A stretch of DNA of 50,827 bases from Cobetia crustatorum (GTDB lineage: Bacteria > Pseudomonadota > Gammaproteobacteria > Pseudomonadales > Halomonadaceae): assembly GCF_000591415.1 (NCBI RefSeq), contig NZ_JEMF01000048.1, positions 1 to 50,827 of the forward strand, given 5' to 3'. Below, one piece after another: positions 25,545 through 34,476 of this stretch (position 1 is its first letter; the number at the start of each line of letters is the position of its first letter). The notes beneath the pieces were generated by a model, which was not told where the DNA came from, made no database searches, and saw only the letters and a program-made list of their open reading frames with translations. The position numbers and the translations under genes are program-made.

Positions 25545-26801
25545 TCAACGATCCGCCCGCGCCAACATGGATTCCAGCAGCACCTGACAGCCGAGCGCAC
25601 AGTCTTCAGGCGAGGCATATTCCGCTTCGTTGTGGCTTATGCCGTCGAGACACGGCACGAAGATCATCGTCGTGGGGGCCACACGGGAGACATAGACAGC
25701 ATCATGCCCGGCACCGCTCATCATCTCTCGTGAGGGGGCCTTCTGACGGGCAACGGCCTGCCTGACGATCTCGATGCATGCCTCGTCAAAGTCGACCACT
25801 TCCGACTTCCAGATCCGCTCCTGGGTCACACTGACGCCATAGTCCTCGGACACCTGCTCCAGCATCGACGTGAACATGACTTCCAGCGCCTCGAGCTTGG
25901 CCTCCTCCACGTGACGAAGGTCCACCGTCATGCTGACCTCCCCCGGGATGACATTGCGCGAGGCCGAGGGAATGTTCAGGGTGCCAACCGTCACGCGGGC
26001 GTTGCCCGTCGGGTCTGATTGCACATGCTGGTGAATCTGATCCATCAGGCGTGCGGCCGCCATCATGGCATCACGGCGATAGCGCATCGGAGTGGGGCCT
26101 GCATGCGCGGCTACGCCAGATAGCGTGACGTCAAACCAGCGAATTCCCTGTACACCAGTGACGATGCCCAGCGACTTTTCCTCCTGCTCCAACACAGGCC
26201 CTTGCTCGATATGAAGCTCGAAGTAGCTATCCAGCATCGGGCCTGTCTTGAAGCCTTTGGTACATAACCCTGTCTGTGCCAACGCTTCACCATAGGTGAT
26301 GCCATCGTTGTCTTCGCGCGCCAGTGTATAAGCCGGCTCAAAGACACCAGCATAGGTACCGGAGGCGACCATCGCCGGAGAGAATCGACTGCCTTCTTCA
26401 TTGCCCCAAACGATCAATTCCAGTGGGCGACGCGTGACGATGCCCTCTGTATCCAGTGTCCTGAAGACCTCCAATCCCGCCAGCACGCCGAGAATGCCAT
26501 CGAAACGGCCGCCCTTGGGCTGAGTATCCAGGTGACTTCCCGTCGACACCGGATCAAGCGCCGGTTCCCGCCCTTGACGACGGATGAAGATGTTGCCGAC
26601 ATCATCAACGCGCGTTTCGCAGCCGAGTTGTTCACACCACTCCATCAGCAAGCGTCGGCCCTGAGTGTCTTCCTCGCTGAACGCCAGACGGCAGGAGCCA
26701 CCTTTTGACGTAGCGCCTATCTCGGCCATAGCCATCAGGCTCTCCCAGAGACGCTGCTGATCGATCCTGAGCTGCGGGGTACCTTGCGTGACTGCCTGCA
26801 T
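25545..26801 (-). CDS. M20-family N-carbamoyl amino acid hydrolase (carbamoylase/ureidopropionase type)
   Basis: 418 residues, full length. Metal ligands are in place: His and Asp in GSHLDTQPKGGRFDGILG, Glu pair in WGNEEGSRF, His in ELHIEQGPVLEQ, and the final His in GISHNEAEYA. The HIEQGP segment and the dimerisation domain motif AHAGPTPMRYRRDA separate the hydantoinase/carbamoylase group (HyuC, AmaB, M20 beta-ureidopropionase, allantoate amidohydrolase) from peptidases. Such enzymes cleave the carbamoyl group of ureido acids to give amine, CO2 and NH3. GAGGG upstream fixes the start. The aldehyde dehydrogenase follows after 63 bp, so both are one transcript. In this setting 4-ureidobutyrate is an attractive substrate (inferred). 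Confidence 0.88.
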   Translation of the reverse strand: MQAVTQGTPQLRIDQQRLWESLMAMAEIGATSKGGSCRLAFSEEDTQGRRLLMEWCEQLGCETRVDDVGNIFIRRQGREPALDPVSTGSHLDTQPKGGRFDGILGVLAGLEVFRTLDTEGIVTRRPLELIVWGNEEGSRFSPAMVASGTYAGVFEPAYTLAREDNDGITYGEALAQTGLCTKGFKTGPMLDSYFELHIEQGPVLEQEEKSLGIVTGVQGIRWFDVTLSGVAAHAGPTPMRYRRDAMMAAARLMDQIHQHVQSDPTGNARVTVGTLNIPSASRNVIPGEVSMTVDLRHVEEAKLEALEVMFTSMLEQVSEDYGVSVTQERIWKSEVVDFDEACIEIVRQAVARQKAPSREMMSGAGHDAVYVSRVAPTTMIFVPCLDGISHNEAEYASPEDCALGCQVLLESMLARADR

Positions 26802-27117
26802 TCTTTCGCCCTCTTGTTGTTGTGACCATATCGCTATGACCGTATCGCCATGGCCGCGTCGTCATTACCGAGTTTTCGCCCCGTCATGGCCAACGTTCGC
26901 TCTGACCGGGCCAGCATTCCATGGTTGGAATTGCCTGGCTGGCATGCAGACACCTTAGAAATTCATGCATCGACAGCGAAATACCCCCATTGGGATATAC
27001 CGGGCCACCAGTTGAACTGGATAGGCTGGAGCAAGTGAAGAATCACGGACGTGCTGACGGACTAGCAGCATGGTTGCCAGACACTTCAAACATGACCAAC
27101 AACAAGAGTAAAAGCCG
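26802..27117. promoter_or_regulatory. Divergent promoter region of the agmatine island
   Basis: 316 bp between the minus-strand carbamoylase-dehydrogenase transcript and the plus-strand aminotransferase-transporter-deiminase transcript. It holds the three 14-bp repeats listed separately close to the carbamoylase start. No gene is supported in it. As the only long gap in the island, it is the natural place for shared control. Confidence 0.6.
26823..26864. repeat. Three tandem 14-bp direct repeats, possible operator
   Basis: Units at 26823-26836, 26837-26850 and 26851-26864. The first two match at 12 of 14 positions (TGACC-TATCGC), the third is more divergent. They sit 22-63 bp ahead of the carbamoylase start codon, in its leader or promoter. 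Confidence 0.5.
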
Positions 27118-28548
27118 ATGAATACCCAATCTCTGAAACACGCCTCCAACGTAGATGACAGCAATACCGACTCACAGGCACACGCGGTCTGGGAAAAGGA
27201 CAAGAATCACTTCATCCATCCTTTCACCGACTTCTCAACCTTCCATCAACAAGGCTGCGACATCATCAGTGACAGTGACGGCATCTACGTTTCTGATATC
27301 AAGGGCAATCGTTTCATCGATGGAATTGCAGGACTGTGGTGCGTGAATGTGGGGCATGGTCGCAAGGAAATCGGGGATGCCATGGCCGAACAAGCCACGC
27401 GCATGGCGTATTTCTCAACCTTCAATAACCTGACCAATATTCCAGCGGCAGAACTGTCCGCAAAGCTTGCCAGTCTGGCACCAGCGCACCTCAATCACAT
27501 CTTCTATACCTGTGGTGGCTCAACAGCCAATGATGTCGCCGTTCGCCTGGTTCATTACTACTTCAACCGTATTGGAAAGCCAGAAAAGAAGAAGATCATC
27601 TCGCGCAAGAATGCCTACCATGGCACCACCTACATGGCCGCCACACTTACGGGTATCGAAAGCAACAACTGGATGTTCGATACACTGGATTCCCATGTGA
27701 GCTACTTGAGCGAAGCGAACTGCTATCGTCGCCCTGCAGGCATGAGTGAAGCCGCCTATTGCGATCACCTTGTCGGCGAGTTCGAAACAAGAATCACTGA
27801 ATTGGGGGCTGACAATATTGCCGCCTTCATCATGGAACCCATCATGGGTGCCGGTGGTGTCCTCGTGGCACCCGAGGGCTATCACACCCGTATGCAGGCG
27901 CTCTGTCGCCAGAATGACATCCTGCTGATCGTTGATGAGGTCGTAACGGCCTTCGGACGTCTCGGCCACTTCTTCAGCAGTGAAAAGGTCTTCGGCCTGA
28001 CACCCGACATCATCACCTGCGCGAAGGGTCTTTCCTCCGGTTACGTCCCATTGGGGGCCGCACTCATCTCGGATTCCCTCTATGAAGTATTGGGAACTCC
28101 CCAAGGCAAGGGTGGCGTACTGAGCACCGGTTTCACCTATTCAGGGCATCCCGTCAGCTGCGCTGCAGCGCTCAAGAATATCGAGATCATGGAAAGAGAG
28201 GCGCTATGCGAGAACATCCAGCGCGTCGGCCCCTATCTCGAGACTCAGTTGAAAACCCTCAAGCATCACGCTACCGTTGGCGATGTTCGCGGCAGTAACT
28301 TCATGATGTGCTTGGAAAATGTGGCGAACAAGGAAACAGGTGAACTCTTGCCGCTGGAAGCACGCGTAGGTGATCGCGTCGCGGAAGAAGCCCAGCAAAG
28401 AGGCCTGATCATTCGCCCTGTCGGACACCTCAATATTATCTCTCCTCCCCTTATCTGGGACGAAGCTATCATCGACAACGTCGTGGCCATCCTCGATGCC
28501 TCTTTCTCTGCGGTCACCGAGTCACTCAAGAAAGACGGCTTCATGTAA
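27118..28548 (+). CDS. Class III omega-aminotransferase (putrescine/diamine type)
   Basis: 476 residues, class III PLP fold. Marks: HFIHPFTDFSTFHQQG leader found in the SpuC-like group, GLWCVNVGHGRKEIGDAM, phosphate segment TCGGSTANDVAVRLVHYYFN, YHGTTYMAATLTGI, IVDEVVTAFGRLG with the PLP-ring Asp, and the Lys in CAKGLSSGYVPLG. Relatives move an amino group from putrescine, cadaverine or beta-alanine to pyruvate. Here the linked deiminase suggests putrescine or N-carbamoylputrescine. First gene of the plus-strand transcript; the transporter follows after 151 bp. Confidence 0.9.
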   Translation: MNTQSLKHASNVDDSNTDSQAHAVWEKDKNHFIHPFTDFSTFHQQGCDIISDSDGIYVSDIKGNRFIDGIAGLWCVNVGHGRKEIGDAMAEQATRMAYFSTFNNLTNIPAAELSAKLASLAPAHLNHIFYTCGGSTANDVAVRLVHYYFNRIGKPEKKKIISRKNAYHGTTYMAATLTGIESNNWMFDTLDSHVSYLSEANCYRRPAGMSEAAYCDHLVGEFETRITELGADNIAAFIMEPIMGAGGVLVAPEGYHTRMQALCRQNDILLIVDEVVTAFGRLGHFFSSEKVFGLTPDIITCAKGLSSGYVPLGAALISDSLYEVLGTPQGKGGVLSTGFTYSGHPVSCAAALKNIEIMEREALCENIQRVGPYLETQLKTLKHHATVGDVRGSNFMMCLENVANKETGELLPLEARVGDRVAEEAQQRGLIIRPVGHLNIISPPLIWDEAIIDNVVAILDASFSAVTESLKKDGFM

Positions 28549-28611
28549 CCCGTTCGCGACATGGACTGAAGTGACGAGCAGACATCACAGACATCTTTGT
28601 TCCTCGCAATA

Positions 28612-28652
28612 ATTACCGCTGGCGATCTGTAGCCCCTTCTGTCAGCGGTAAT
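28612..28652 (+). repeat. Inverted repeat between aminotransferase and transporter genes
   Basis: ATTACCGCTG (28612-28621) and its exact complement (28643-28652) enclose a 21-nt loop. No T-run follows, so it is more likely a transcript-stabilising hairpin or weak attenuator than a full terminator. Confidence 0.45.
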
Positions 28653-28699
28653 GTCCGCCTCACATCGATGTTAAAAACTATAATGATAAAAGGTATGAC

Positions 28700-30046
28700 A
28701 TGGATAATTTTGGATATCTGAGTCTGGTACCTACCGGTATCGTGCTCATCATGGCGCTTATCACGCGCAGAACGATTGAATCTCTCATGACAGGGGCCAT
28801 CGTCGGGTTACTGATGATTGACCCCTACAATGCCATCTCCGATGGCGCAGATACCATGCTGACAGTCCTGGCAAATGATACGGTCACCTGGATCATCCTC
28901 GTGTGCGGACTGTTTGGCAGTTTCATCGCCTTGCTGGTGAAAACAGGGGGTGTACTCAGCTTTGGCGCCGCCCTCGGCAACCGCATTCGCACCAAGAATC
29001 AAAGCCTGCTCGCGACCTGGTTATTGGGACTGGTGATTTTCGTCGATGATTACCTGAATGCCCTGACCATCAGTGCTTCGATGAAAAAAATCACCGATAA
29101 ATTCAACATCTCGCGGGAAAAACTGGCCTACATCGTCGACTCGACTGCCGCTCCCGTCTGCGTACTGGTGCCCTTCTCGACCTGGGCCGTATTCTTCTCA
29201 GGCCTACTGGAAGAGAACGGCATCAAGGGCGCCGGCCTTTCGATGTACATTGATGCGATTCCTTACATGTTTTATGCCTGGGTCGCCGCTGCCATTGTGC
29301 CGATGGTCGCCATGGGCTGGATTCCCAACATCGGCCCCATGAAAGCTGCAGAACTCCGCGCTGCCGGAGGCCAGACCATCCCGGATGACTCCACCGATAC
29401 CACATTGGAAGTCGAAGATGGCGGCAGAACACCCCCGCATCTGCTCAACTTCCTGATTCCGATGTGCTCGCTGGTCTTCTTCACCTGGTACTTTGATACC
29501 GACATCCTGCGTGGCGTAATCGTGGCACTGTTGATCCTGATCGTGATGATCTTTTCTCAGCGCCTGATCAGCTTCAACGAAACGTTCGATACGGCACTGG
29601 AAGGCTTCAAGTCGATGCTGCTGCCACTGGGGACGTTGGTGGCCGGTTTCTTCCTCAAGGAAGTCAATGACACCCTGGGGCTAACCACCTTCGTCATCAC
29701 TCATGTGCAACCGATCATGACACCGCATCTGCTACCGATGATCATCTTCCTGACCATGGCATTTCTCGCATTTGCCACGGCATCCTTCTGGGGGCTGTTC
29801 GCAGTTGCCATGCCTATCGTATTGCCGCTCGCCATGAGCATGGACGCCAACATGCCGCTGGTCGTCGGGGCGCTGATTTCGGCAAGTGCCTTCGGTAGTC
29901 ACGCCTGTTTCTATGGTGACTCTACGGTACTCTCGGCACAGGGAAGCGGCTGTTCGCCCATGTCTCATGCCTTGACCCAACTACCCTATGTGCTGATCGC
30001 GGCCTCGATTTCCGCCCTTATCTTCCTTGCCGCCGGCTACCTGTGA
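28700..30046 (+). CDS. NhaC-family Na+/H+ antiporter-like membrane transporter
   Basis: 448 residues with about 11 hydrophobic helices. Family marks: ALITRRTIESLMTGAIVGLL, LVIFVDDYLNALTISASMK with the conserved Asp pair, YIVDSTAAPVCVLVPFSTWAVFF, and ASAFGSHACFYGDSTVLSA near the end. A hydrophilic loop (about 218-248) splits the two halves. The superfamily includes Na+/H+ and Na+/malate-lactate exchangers and also amino-acid carriers. Placed between the aminotransferase and agmatine deiminase, the likelier role is uptake or exchange of agmatine or a related compound, though this is inferred from position. Its stop is one base before the deiminase start. Confidence 0.88.
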   Translation: MDNFGYLSLVPTGIVLIMALITRRTIESLMTGAIVGLLMIDPYNAISDGADTMLTVLANDTVTWIILVCGLFGSFIALLVKTGGVLSFGAALGNRIRTKNQSLLATWLLGLVIFVDDYLNALTISASMKKITDKFNISREKLAYIVDSTAAPVCVLVPFSTWAVFFSGLLEENGIKGAGLSMYIDAIPYMFYAWVAAAIVPMVAMGWIPNIGPMKAAELRAAGGQTIPDDSTDTTLEVEDGGRTPPHLLNFLIPMCSLVFFTWYFDTDILRGVIVALLILIVMIFSQRLISFNETFDTALEGFKSMLLPLGTLVAGFFLKEVNDTLGLTTFVITHVQPIMTPHLLPMIIFLTMAFLAFATASFWGLFAVAMPIVLPLAMSMDANMPLVVGALISASAFGSHACFYGDSTVLSAQGSGCSPMSHALTQLPYVLIAASISALIFLAAGYL

Positions 30047-30047
30047 G

Positions 30048-31193
30048 ATGAAAACCATGTCCAGTCCCTCGCCCTCCCATTCGTCAGACGTTTTCAGCCC
30101 TGAATCACCGGCCGCCAAGGGCTTTTTCATGCCTGCCGAGTACGCGCCGCATGATGCCTGCTGGATGCTGTGGCCTCAGCGCCCGGATACCTGGCGCTAT
30201 GGTGCCAAGCCCGCTCAACAGGCATTCGTGGACGTGGCAACGGCCATTGCGACCAGTGAAACGGTAATCGTCGGCGTCAATGACGAACAGTACGAGAATG
30301 CGCGCAATGAACTGCCCGACCATGTACGTGTGGTCGAGATATCCAGCAATGATGCCTGGATGCGCGATGTGGGGCCGACCTTCCTGACGCATCTCGATGG
30401 CCGCATTGCCATGATTGATTGGGAATTCAATGCCTGGGGCGGTCTGAATGGCGGGTTGTATTTCCCGTGGGACAAGGACCGCAGAATTCGCACCAAGATC
30501 TCGCAGATGCTGGACATCCCGCGCTTTGACGCCTCGATCATGCTGGAAGGGGGTGCCATTCATGTCGATGGCGAAGGCACCCTGATCACGACAGAGGAGT
30601 GTCTACTCAACGCCAACCGCAACCCTGACCTCAGCCGCGAGCAAATCGAACAGATCCTCAAGGATCATCTCGGTGTCACGACCATCATCTGGCTACCCAA
30701 TGGCTGCCATCTGGATGAGACCGACGGGCACGTGGACAACCTGTGCTGTTTCGTCGGGCCAGCGGAAGTCGCCCTCAATTGGAGTGACGACCCTCAAGAT
30801 CCGCAGCACGCGATTTCCAAGGCTGCACTTGAGGTTCTCGAATCTGCCACCGATGCCAAGGGACGCGCCTTCAAGGTTCATCTGCTGCCACAGCCAGGCC
30901 CGCTGCATATCCAGGAAGATGAGGCCAATGGACTGGATCGCCTTGGCAGCTCTCACCCGAGACGTCCCGGCGATCGCATGGCGGGGTCTTACGTGAATTT
31001 CTACATCGCCAACAATGCCATCGTGATGCCATTGCTTGATCCGGCACTGGATGACACCGCCCGTGAGAAGCTGCAAGCCATCTTCCCTACTCGCACCATT
31101 CTTGGCGTCAATGCACGCGAGATTCTGCTGGGTGGCGGTAACATCCACTGCATTACTCAACAGCAGCCCAAACGCCTGACGACTATCGTTTGA
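30048..31193 (+). CDS. aguA: Agmatine deiminase
   Basis: 381 residues from ATG 30048 (30057 is an alternative). Guanidino-group-modifying fold with family marks: MPAEYAPHDACWMLWPQRPDTWR, SSNDAWMRDVGPTFL, LEGGAIHVDGEGTLITTEECLLN, the catalytic His in DETDGHVDNLCCF, and nucleophile Cys368 in GGGNIHCITQQQP. It converts agmatine to N-carbamoylputrescine and ammonia. Translation appears coupled to the transporter just upstream. The usual partner AguB, a nitrilase-fold N-carbamoylputrescine amidase, is not in the window; an M20 carbamoylase is present instead. Confidence 0.93.
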   Translation: MKTMSSPSPSHSSDVFSPESPAAKGFFMPAEYAPHDACWMLWPQRPDTWRYGAKPAQQAFVDVATAIATSETVIVGVNDEQYENARNELPDHVRVVEISSNDAWMRDVGPTFLTHLDGRIAMIDWEFNAWGGLNGGLYFPWDKDRRIRTKISQMLDIPRFDASIMLEGGAIHVDGEGTLITTEECLLNANRNPDLSREQIEQILKDHLGVTTIIWLPNGCHLDETDGHVDNLCCFVGPAEVALNWSDDPQDPQHAISKAALEVLESATDAKGRAFKVHLLPQPGPLHIQEDEANGLDRLGSSHPRRPGDRMAGSYVNFYIANNAIVMPLLDPALDDTAREKLQAIFPTRTILGVNAREILLGGGNIHCITQQQPKRLTTIV

Positions 31194-31229
31194 CGGCCAC
31201 TGCTTGACCAACAAGCCACCTGAAACACG

Positions 31230-31278
31230 AAAGCCCGCTACCGGCCATTGTTTGGCAACCGGTAGCGGGCTTTTTATG
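31230..31278 (+). terminator. Terminator of the aminotransferase-transporter-deiminase transcript
   Basis: A 15-bp stem (31230-31244 with 31259-31273), strengthened by an inner GCCA/TGGC pairing, followed by a T5 run. It is 36 bp past the aguA stop. Confidence 0.9.
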
Positions 31279-31423
31279 CACACACAGGTGTCGATGTCAT
31301 ACCACGGGACAAGAGGCTCATGCGGCTTGACGCTTATGTGGCAAGGCGGGCTGACATGCCAGGACTCGCCAGCATGACACGGCACTCAAGCTGGCAGGAT
31401 CAAAAGCTCCAGCTGGCGACGTC

Positions 31424-32941
31424 TCATGCACTGGCCTCCTTGAGATTGTCCTCGCGCTTGCTGCTCGCACGAATCCAGATCCAATCAAGCGCCCCCATCA
31501 CGATCAGCGAGAGTCCGACCAGTGGGTAGATGACACCGACGATCATCATCAAGCCCCAGACACCGGCGACCCGTCTGCGCTCCTTGGGAAGCGGCGGGAT
31601 GCCAATCCCACCTGCCGGCCGGCGCTTCCACCACATCGCGCCAGCACCGACACTCATCAGCACCATGGCGGCACAGGCGACCACCAGTATCAGCTGATTG
31701 ATCAAACCGTACTGTTGCCCCATATGGACATTGATGCCCCACTCAAGCGCTTGCCCTACCGGGCCATAATCGGCGTAGTGCATGTCGAGCAGGACATCAC
31801 CGGAGTAACGGTCCATGTGCACGACCTGCTGCCGCTCCAGTTCATCCGGATAGACAGAGCCGGTGTAGACGCCCTGCGGAGTACCCGGCAGGTTGATGGC
31901 GTAACCTGCCGCCAGCCCTTCTCTTGCAAAGATGCTTTGCGCCTTGTCGAGCCCGATATCCGCCTGTGCAATCGCGGCGGCACTCAGTGAAGAAGTCGCT
32001 GCCACAGGAGCCTCTTTCGCTGCCGAGCCACCATGTCCCGCATGCTCACCCTCATCAGCGGCCGTGGGAGCAGAGGCTGCTGGCAATGAAGATAACGGGA
32101 TAACGGCTTGCTCGAGCGACCAGGTCGTCAGCTCCTGATCGACCAGACGCATATCCGACATTGGCGTATTCACGCGCACGCCATCGGGATAGCCATAGTT
32201 GTGACCATTGGCCAACTCGTTGACCTTGGCGCCCCACACCATCGACCACGGCATACCTGTCACCGCGAGAAATACGATAAAGCCCCCTGCGACGATGCCC
32301 GACACGGCATGAAGATCACGCCACCATAAACGACGTGCCGGTGTGGTACGCAGCGTGACGATGCCGCCTTTCTGACCACGCGGCCACCACAGATAGAGAC
32401 CACTGAGCACCAGCAGAATGCTCCAGCCACCGGCAATTTCCACCGCAGCATTCCCGATCGGCCCAGTGATCGCCAGACTATGCAGGCGACGCACCGTCCA
32501 CATGATGGTGTCGCGATAGGCCATCTGTCCCTGCACGTCACCGGTATACGGGTTGACGTAGACCGCCTGCTTGCCACTGCCATCGGCAGGCACGATGTCC
32601 ACTTCCGTGGTCAGGTCGTCTGCCGGAGAAGGTACGACACGCACTGCCTTGCCCGGCAGACTGGACAGCGCCTGAGTCACCTGCTCACTGAGCGGCAGGC
32701 TGACCGGTGCCTCACCTGATGCTTGCTGTACGACTGGCGTATTGACCTTCATCAGGTCGGAGTGAACGAACTGATCGATTCCATCACGGAAAAGATACAG
32801 CCCTCCCGTCACGGAAAGCAGTACCAGAAACGGCAGCACCAGCAGGCCGGCATAGAAATGCCAGCGCCAGACGGCTCGATAGATATCACTAATTCCCCGC
32901 CCAGCGCGGCTAGCGGTTTCACTCTTTGTCGCTGTACTCAT
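31424..32941 (-). CDS. PepSY-associated membrane protein (PiuB-like)
   Basis: 505 residues with four or five membrane helices: near 28-50 (FYAGLLVLPFLVLLSVTGGLYLF), 165-185 (WSILLVLSGLYLWWP), 210-235 (DLHAVSGIVAGGFIVFLAVTG), 415-440 and 460-485. Conserved His in WHFYAGL and LHAVSG fit the heme- or metal-linked PepSY-TM family. Two PepSY-like periplasmic regions lie between the helices. A His/Ala-rich insert (GEHAGHGGSAAKEA) at about 295-310 may bind metal. Relatives are iron- or copper-regulated and may reduce or move metal ions across the inner membrane. Third gene after the SCO and DUF2946-like genes, on the same strand. Confidence 0.85.
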   Translation of the reverse strand: MSTATKSETASRAGRGISDIYRAVWRWHFYAGLLVLPFLVLLSVTGGLYLFRDGIDQFVHSDLMKVNTPVVQQASGEAPVSLPLSEQVTQALSSLPGKAVRVVPSPADDLTTEVDIVPADGSGKQAVYVNPYTGDVQGQMAYRDTIMWTVRRLHSLAITGPIGNAAVEIAGGWSILLVLSGLYLWWPRGQKGGIVTLRTTPARRLWWRDLHAVSGIVAGGFIVFLAVTGMPWSMVWGAKVNELANGHNYGYPDGVRVNTPMSDMRLVDQELTTWSLEQAVIPLSSLPAASAPTAADEGEHAGHGGSAAKEAPVAATSSLSAAAIAQADIGLDKAQSIFAREGLAAGYAINLPGTPQGVYTGSVYPDELERQQVVHMDRYSGDVLLDMHYADYGPVGQALEWGINVHMGQQYGLINQLILVVACAAMVLMSVGAGAMWWKRRPAGGIGIPPLPKERRRVAGVWGLMMIVGVIYPLVGLSLIVMGALDWIWIRASSKREDNLKEASA

Positions 32942-33051
32942 TTACACATACCCATCAACAGGCGCCCCCACGCGCGATGGATCCATGGTCCATCGATCAA
33001 CGCGAGGTCACCGAACATTTTCAGAGCCGTCGCAATGCAGCTCCTGAGAGT

Positions 33052-33528
33052 TCAGAACATGGCTGATAGGGAGGGAGGAGCACGCCCGGGTGGACGCAGA
33101 TATGCACTGAAACCCAGTCGGGAAACCGGGCATGGGCGCGGAGCGGCGTCTCGCCCGAGAATGGCAAGCGCCAGTAGCAGTGCGACAGCGACCAATGCCA
33201 GGGTGAACGCTGCAATGCTGGCCAGCGGACAATCCGAGGCAGCTGAGCTGTGAGTAATCCGTGACTGTGAACCACTCTCACGTGCCGCGCGAGTGATCCA
33301 GTCGCTATCGACGCTGACCCAGCGACCTGTTCCAGCACTTTCAAAAACAGCGTGATCATTGACCATCACCACGCGTGGCGCAGCCAGCGGCATTAGCAGC
33401 ATGGCTGCCAGTGCCAACAGCATCACGAAGACGACATGGCCGTTGGTCGCCGTCAGGCCGGCAAGCGCACGATGATAGCTGGGATGCAGGCGACGAGAAG
33501 CATGCTGGCGAGAAGTGCTGAACATCAT
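33052..33528 (-). CDS. DUF2946-like small membrane protein
   Basis: 158 residues. Two hydrophobic helices (about 32-50, VVFVMLLALAAMLLMPLAA, and about 105-127, IAAFTLALVAVALLLALAILG) enclose a periplasmic loop with one Cys; the C-terminal tail YLRPPGRAPPSLSAMF recalls DUF2946 proteins, which sit beside copper and TonB-receptor genes. The family match is from pattern, not certain. Its ATG overlaps the SCO stop (ATGA), so it is translationally coupled to SCO. Function unknown. Confidence 0.6.
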   Translation of the reverse strand: MMFSTSRQHASRRLHPSYHRALAGLTATNGHVVFVMLLALAAMLLMPLAAPRVVMVNDHAVFESAGTGRWVSVDSDWITRAARESGSQSRITHSSAASDCPLASIAAFTLALVAVALLLALAILGRDAAPRPCPVSRLGFSAYLRPPGRAPPSLSAMF

Positions 33529-34178
33529 GACGCCCCCTCAGCCAGAGGGGCCGAGGACACATCCTTGAGCAGTAGCGCCAAGCGATCCGCCAGCTGAGCG
33601 GGCGTCTGGCTCAAAGGCAAGGTATCGCGCAAGCGCCCCTGATCATCCAGCACGAATATCGCCACGCTGTGATCGACCATATAGGCGTCACGATGCCCCT
33701 GCATGTGCTGAGAGCTCTGAGGGCGAACGTGATACTGGATGCCAAGACGCTGAGTGAAATCGGCCAGACGCGAGTCACCCTCATCGGGCAATCGAACACC
33801 CGTGACAGGCAGGCTGAAAGCAGAGAGATACCGCGTCAACACGGGGAGCGTATCGCGTGCCGGGTCCAGCGTCAGAAACAGCGGATGAATGCGCTCACGC
33901 TTACTGCCATCAAGCGTTTGCCACACCATTTGCAGACGTGCCAGCGACAACGGACAGATATCCGGGCAATGCGTGAACCCCGGAACCAACAGGTTGAGAT
34001 GCCCCACGGCGCCATTCGCCAGAGTATCCGGAGCCAGTGGCCCACGCGTCGAAGAAAGTACCAAGGTCGTCGGCCAGGCCTCACGCGGCTGATGTGAGGC
34101 ATTGAGCCCCACCACCAATATGACCAGCACCAGGGCAAAGGCACTGAATCCCATAAGAGCCAGCTTGCGCAGCGACAT
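33525..34178 (-). CDS. SCO1/SenC family copper chaperone-like protein
   Basis: 217 residues from MSLRKLALMGFSAFALV, whose first helix anchors it to the membrane facing the periplasm. Thioredoxin fold with the copper-binding CxxxC in PGFTHCPDICPLSLARL and the distal His in YMVDHSVAIFVLDD; all three ligands are present. SCO proteins bring copper to, or reduce, the CuA site of cytochrome oxidase. No oxidase genes are nearby; the partners are a DUF2946-like and a PepSY protein, pointing to copper handling or periplasmic redox. An earlier in-frame start (34229) is less likely as it would precede the anchor with unconserved residues. Confidence 0.9.
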   Translation of the reverse strand: MSLRKLALMGFSAFALVLVILVVGLNASHQPREAWPTTLVLSSTRGPLAPDTLANGAVGHLNLLVPGFTHCPDICPLSLARLQMVWQTLDGSKRERIHPLFLTLDPARDTLPVLTRYLSAFSLPVTGVRLPDEGDSRLADFTQRLGIQYHVRPQSSQHMQGHRDAYMVDHSVAIFVLDDQGRLRDTLPLSQTPAQLADRLALLLKDVSSAPLAEGAS

Positions 34179-34476
34179 GGAACCCCCGGTGAGAATATCG
34201 GTACAGCGTAGCGACAGCGCGCGACGCACTCCAGAGGGTACAGAGGACCTGACGGCTGATCACACGGCATTTCCACCCTCAAGGAAGTGAATGCTAGCGA
34301 TTCAGATGGCGGAATCTGCTAATGCGACAAGTTGCCACATCTTCTTCACTACTCATGCCTGGCCATCGAATGGGATAGCGTCAGGCCATCGTTGCCATCG
34401 ACAGATTCAAAGTGCGCAGTCGCAGTCCGGCAACGACACTATGGGCATCTCCTCCCGTACGCCATGAGGCTTCGTC

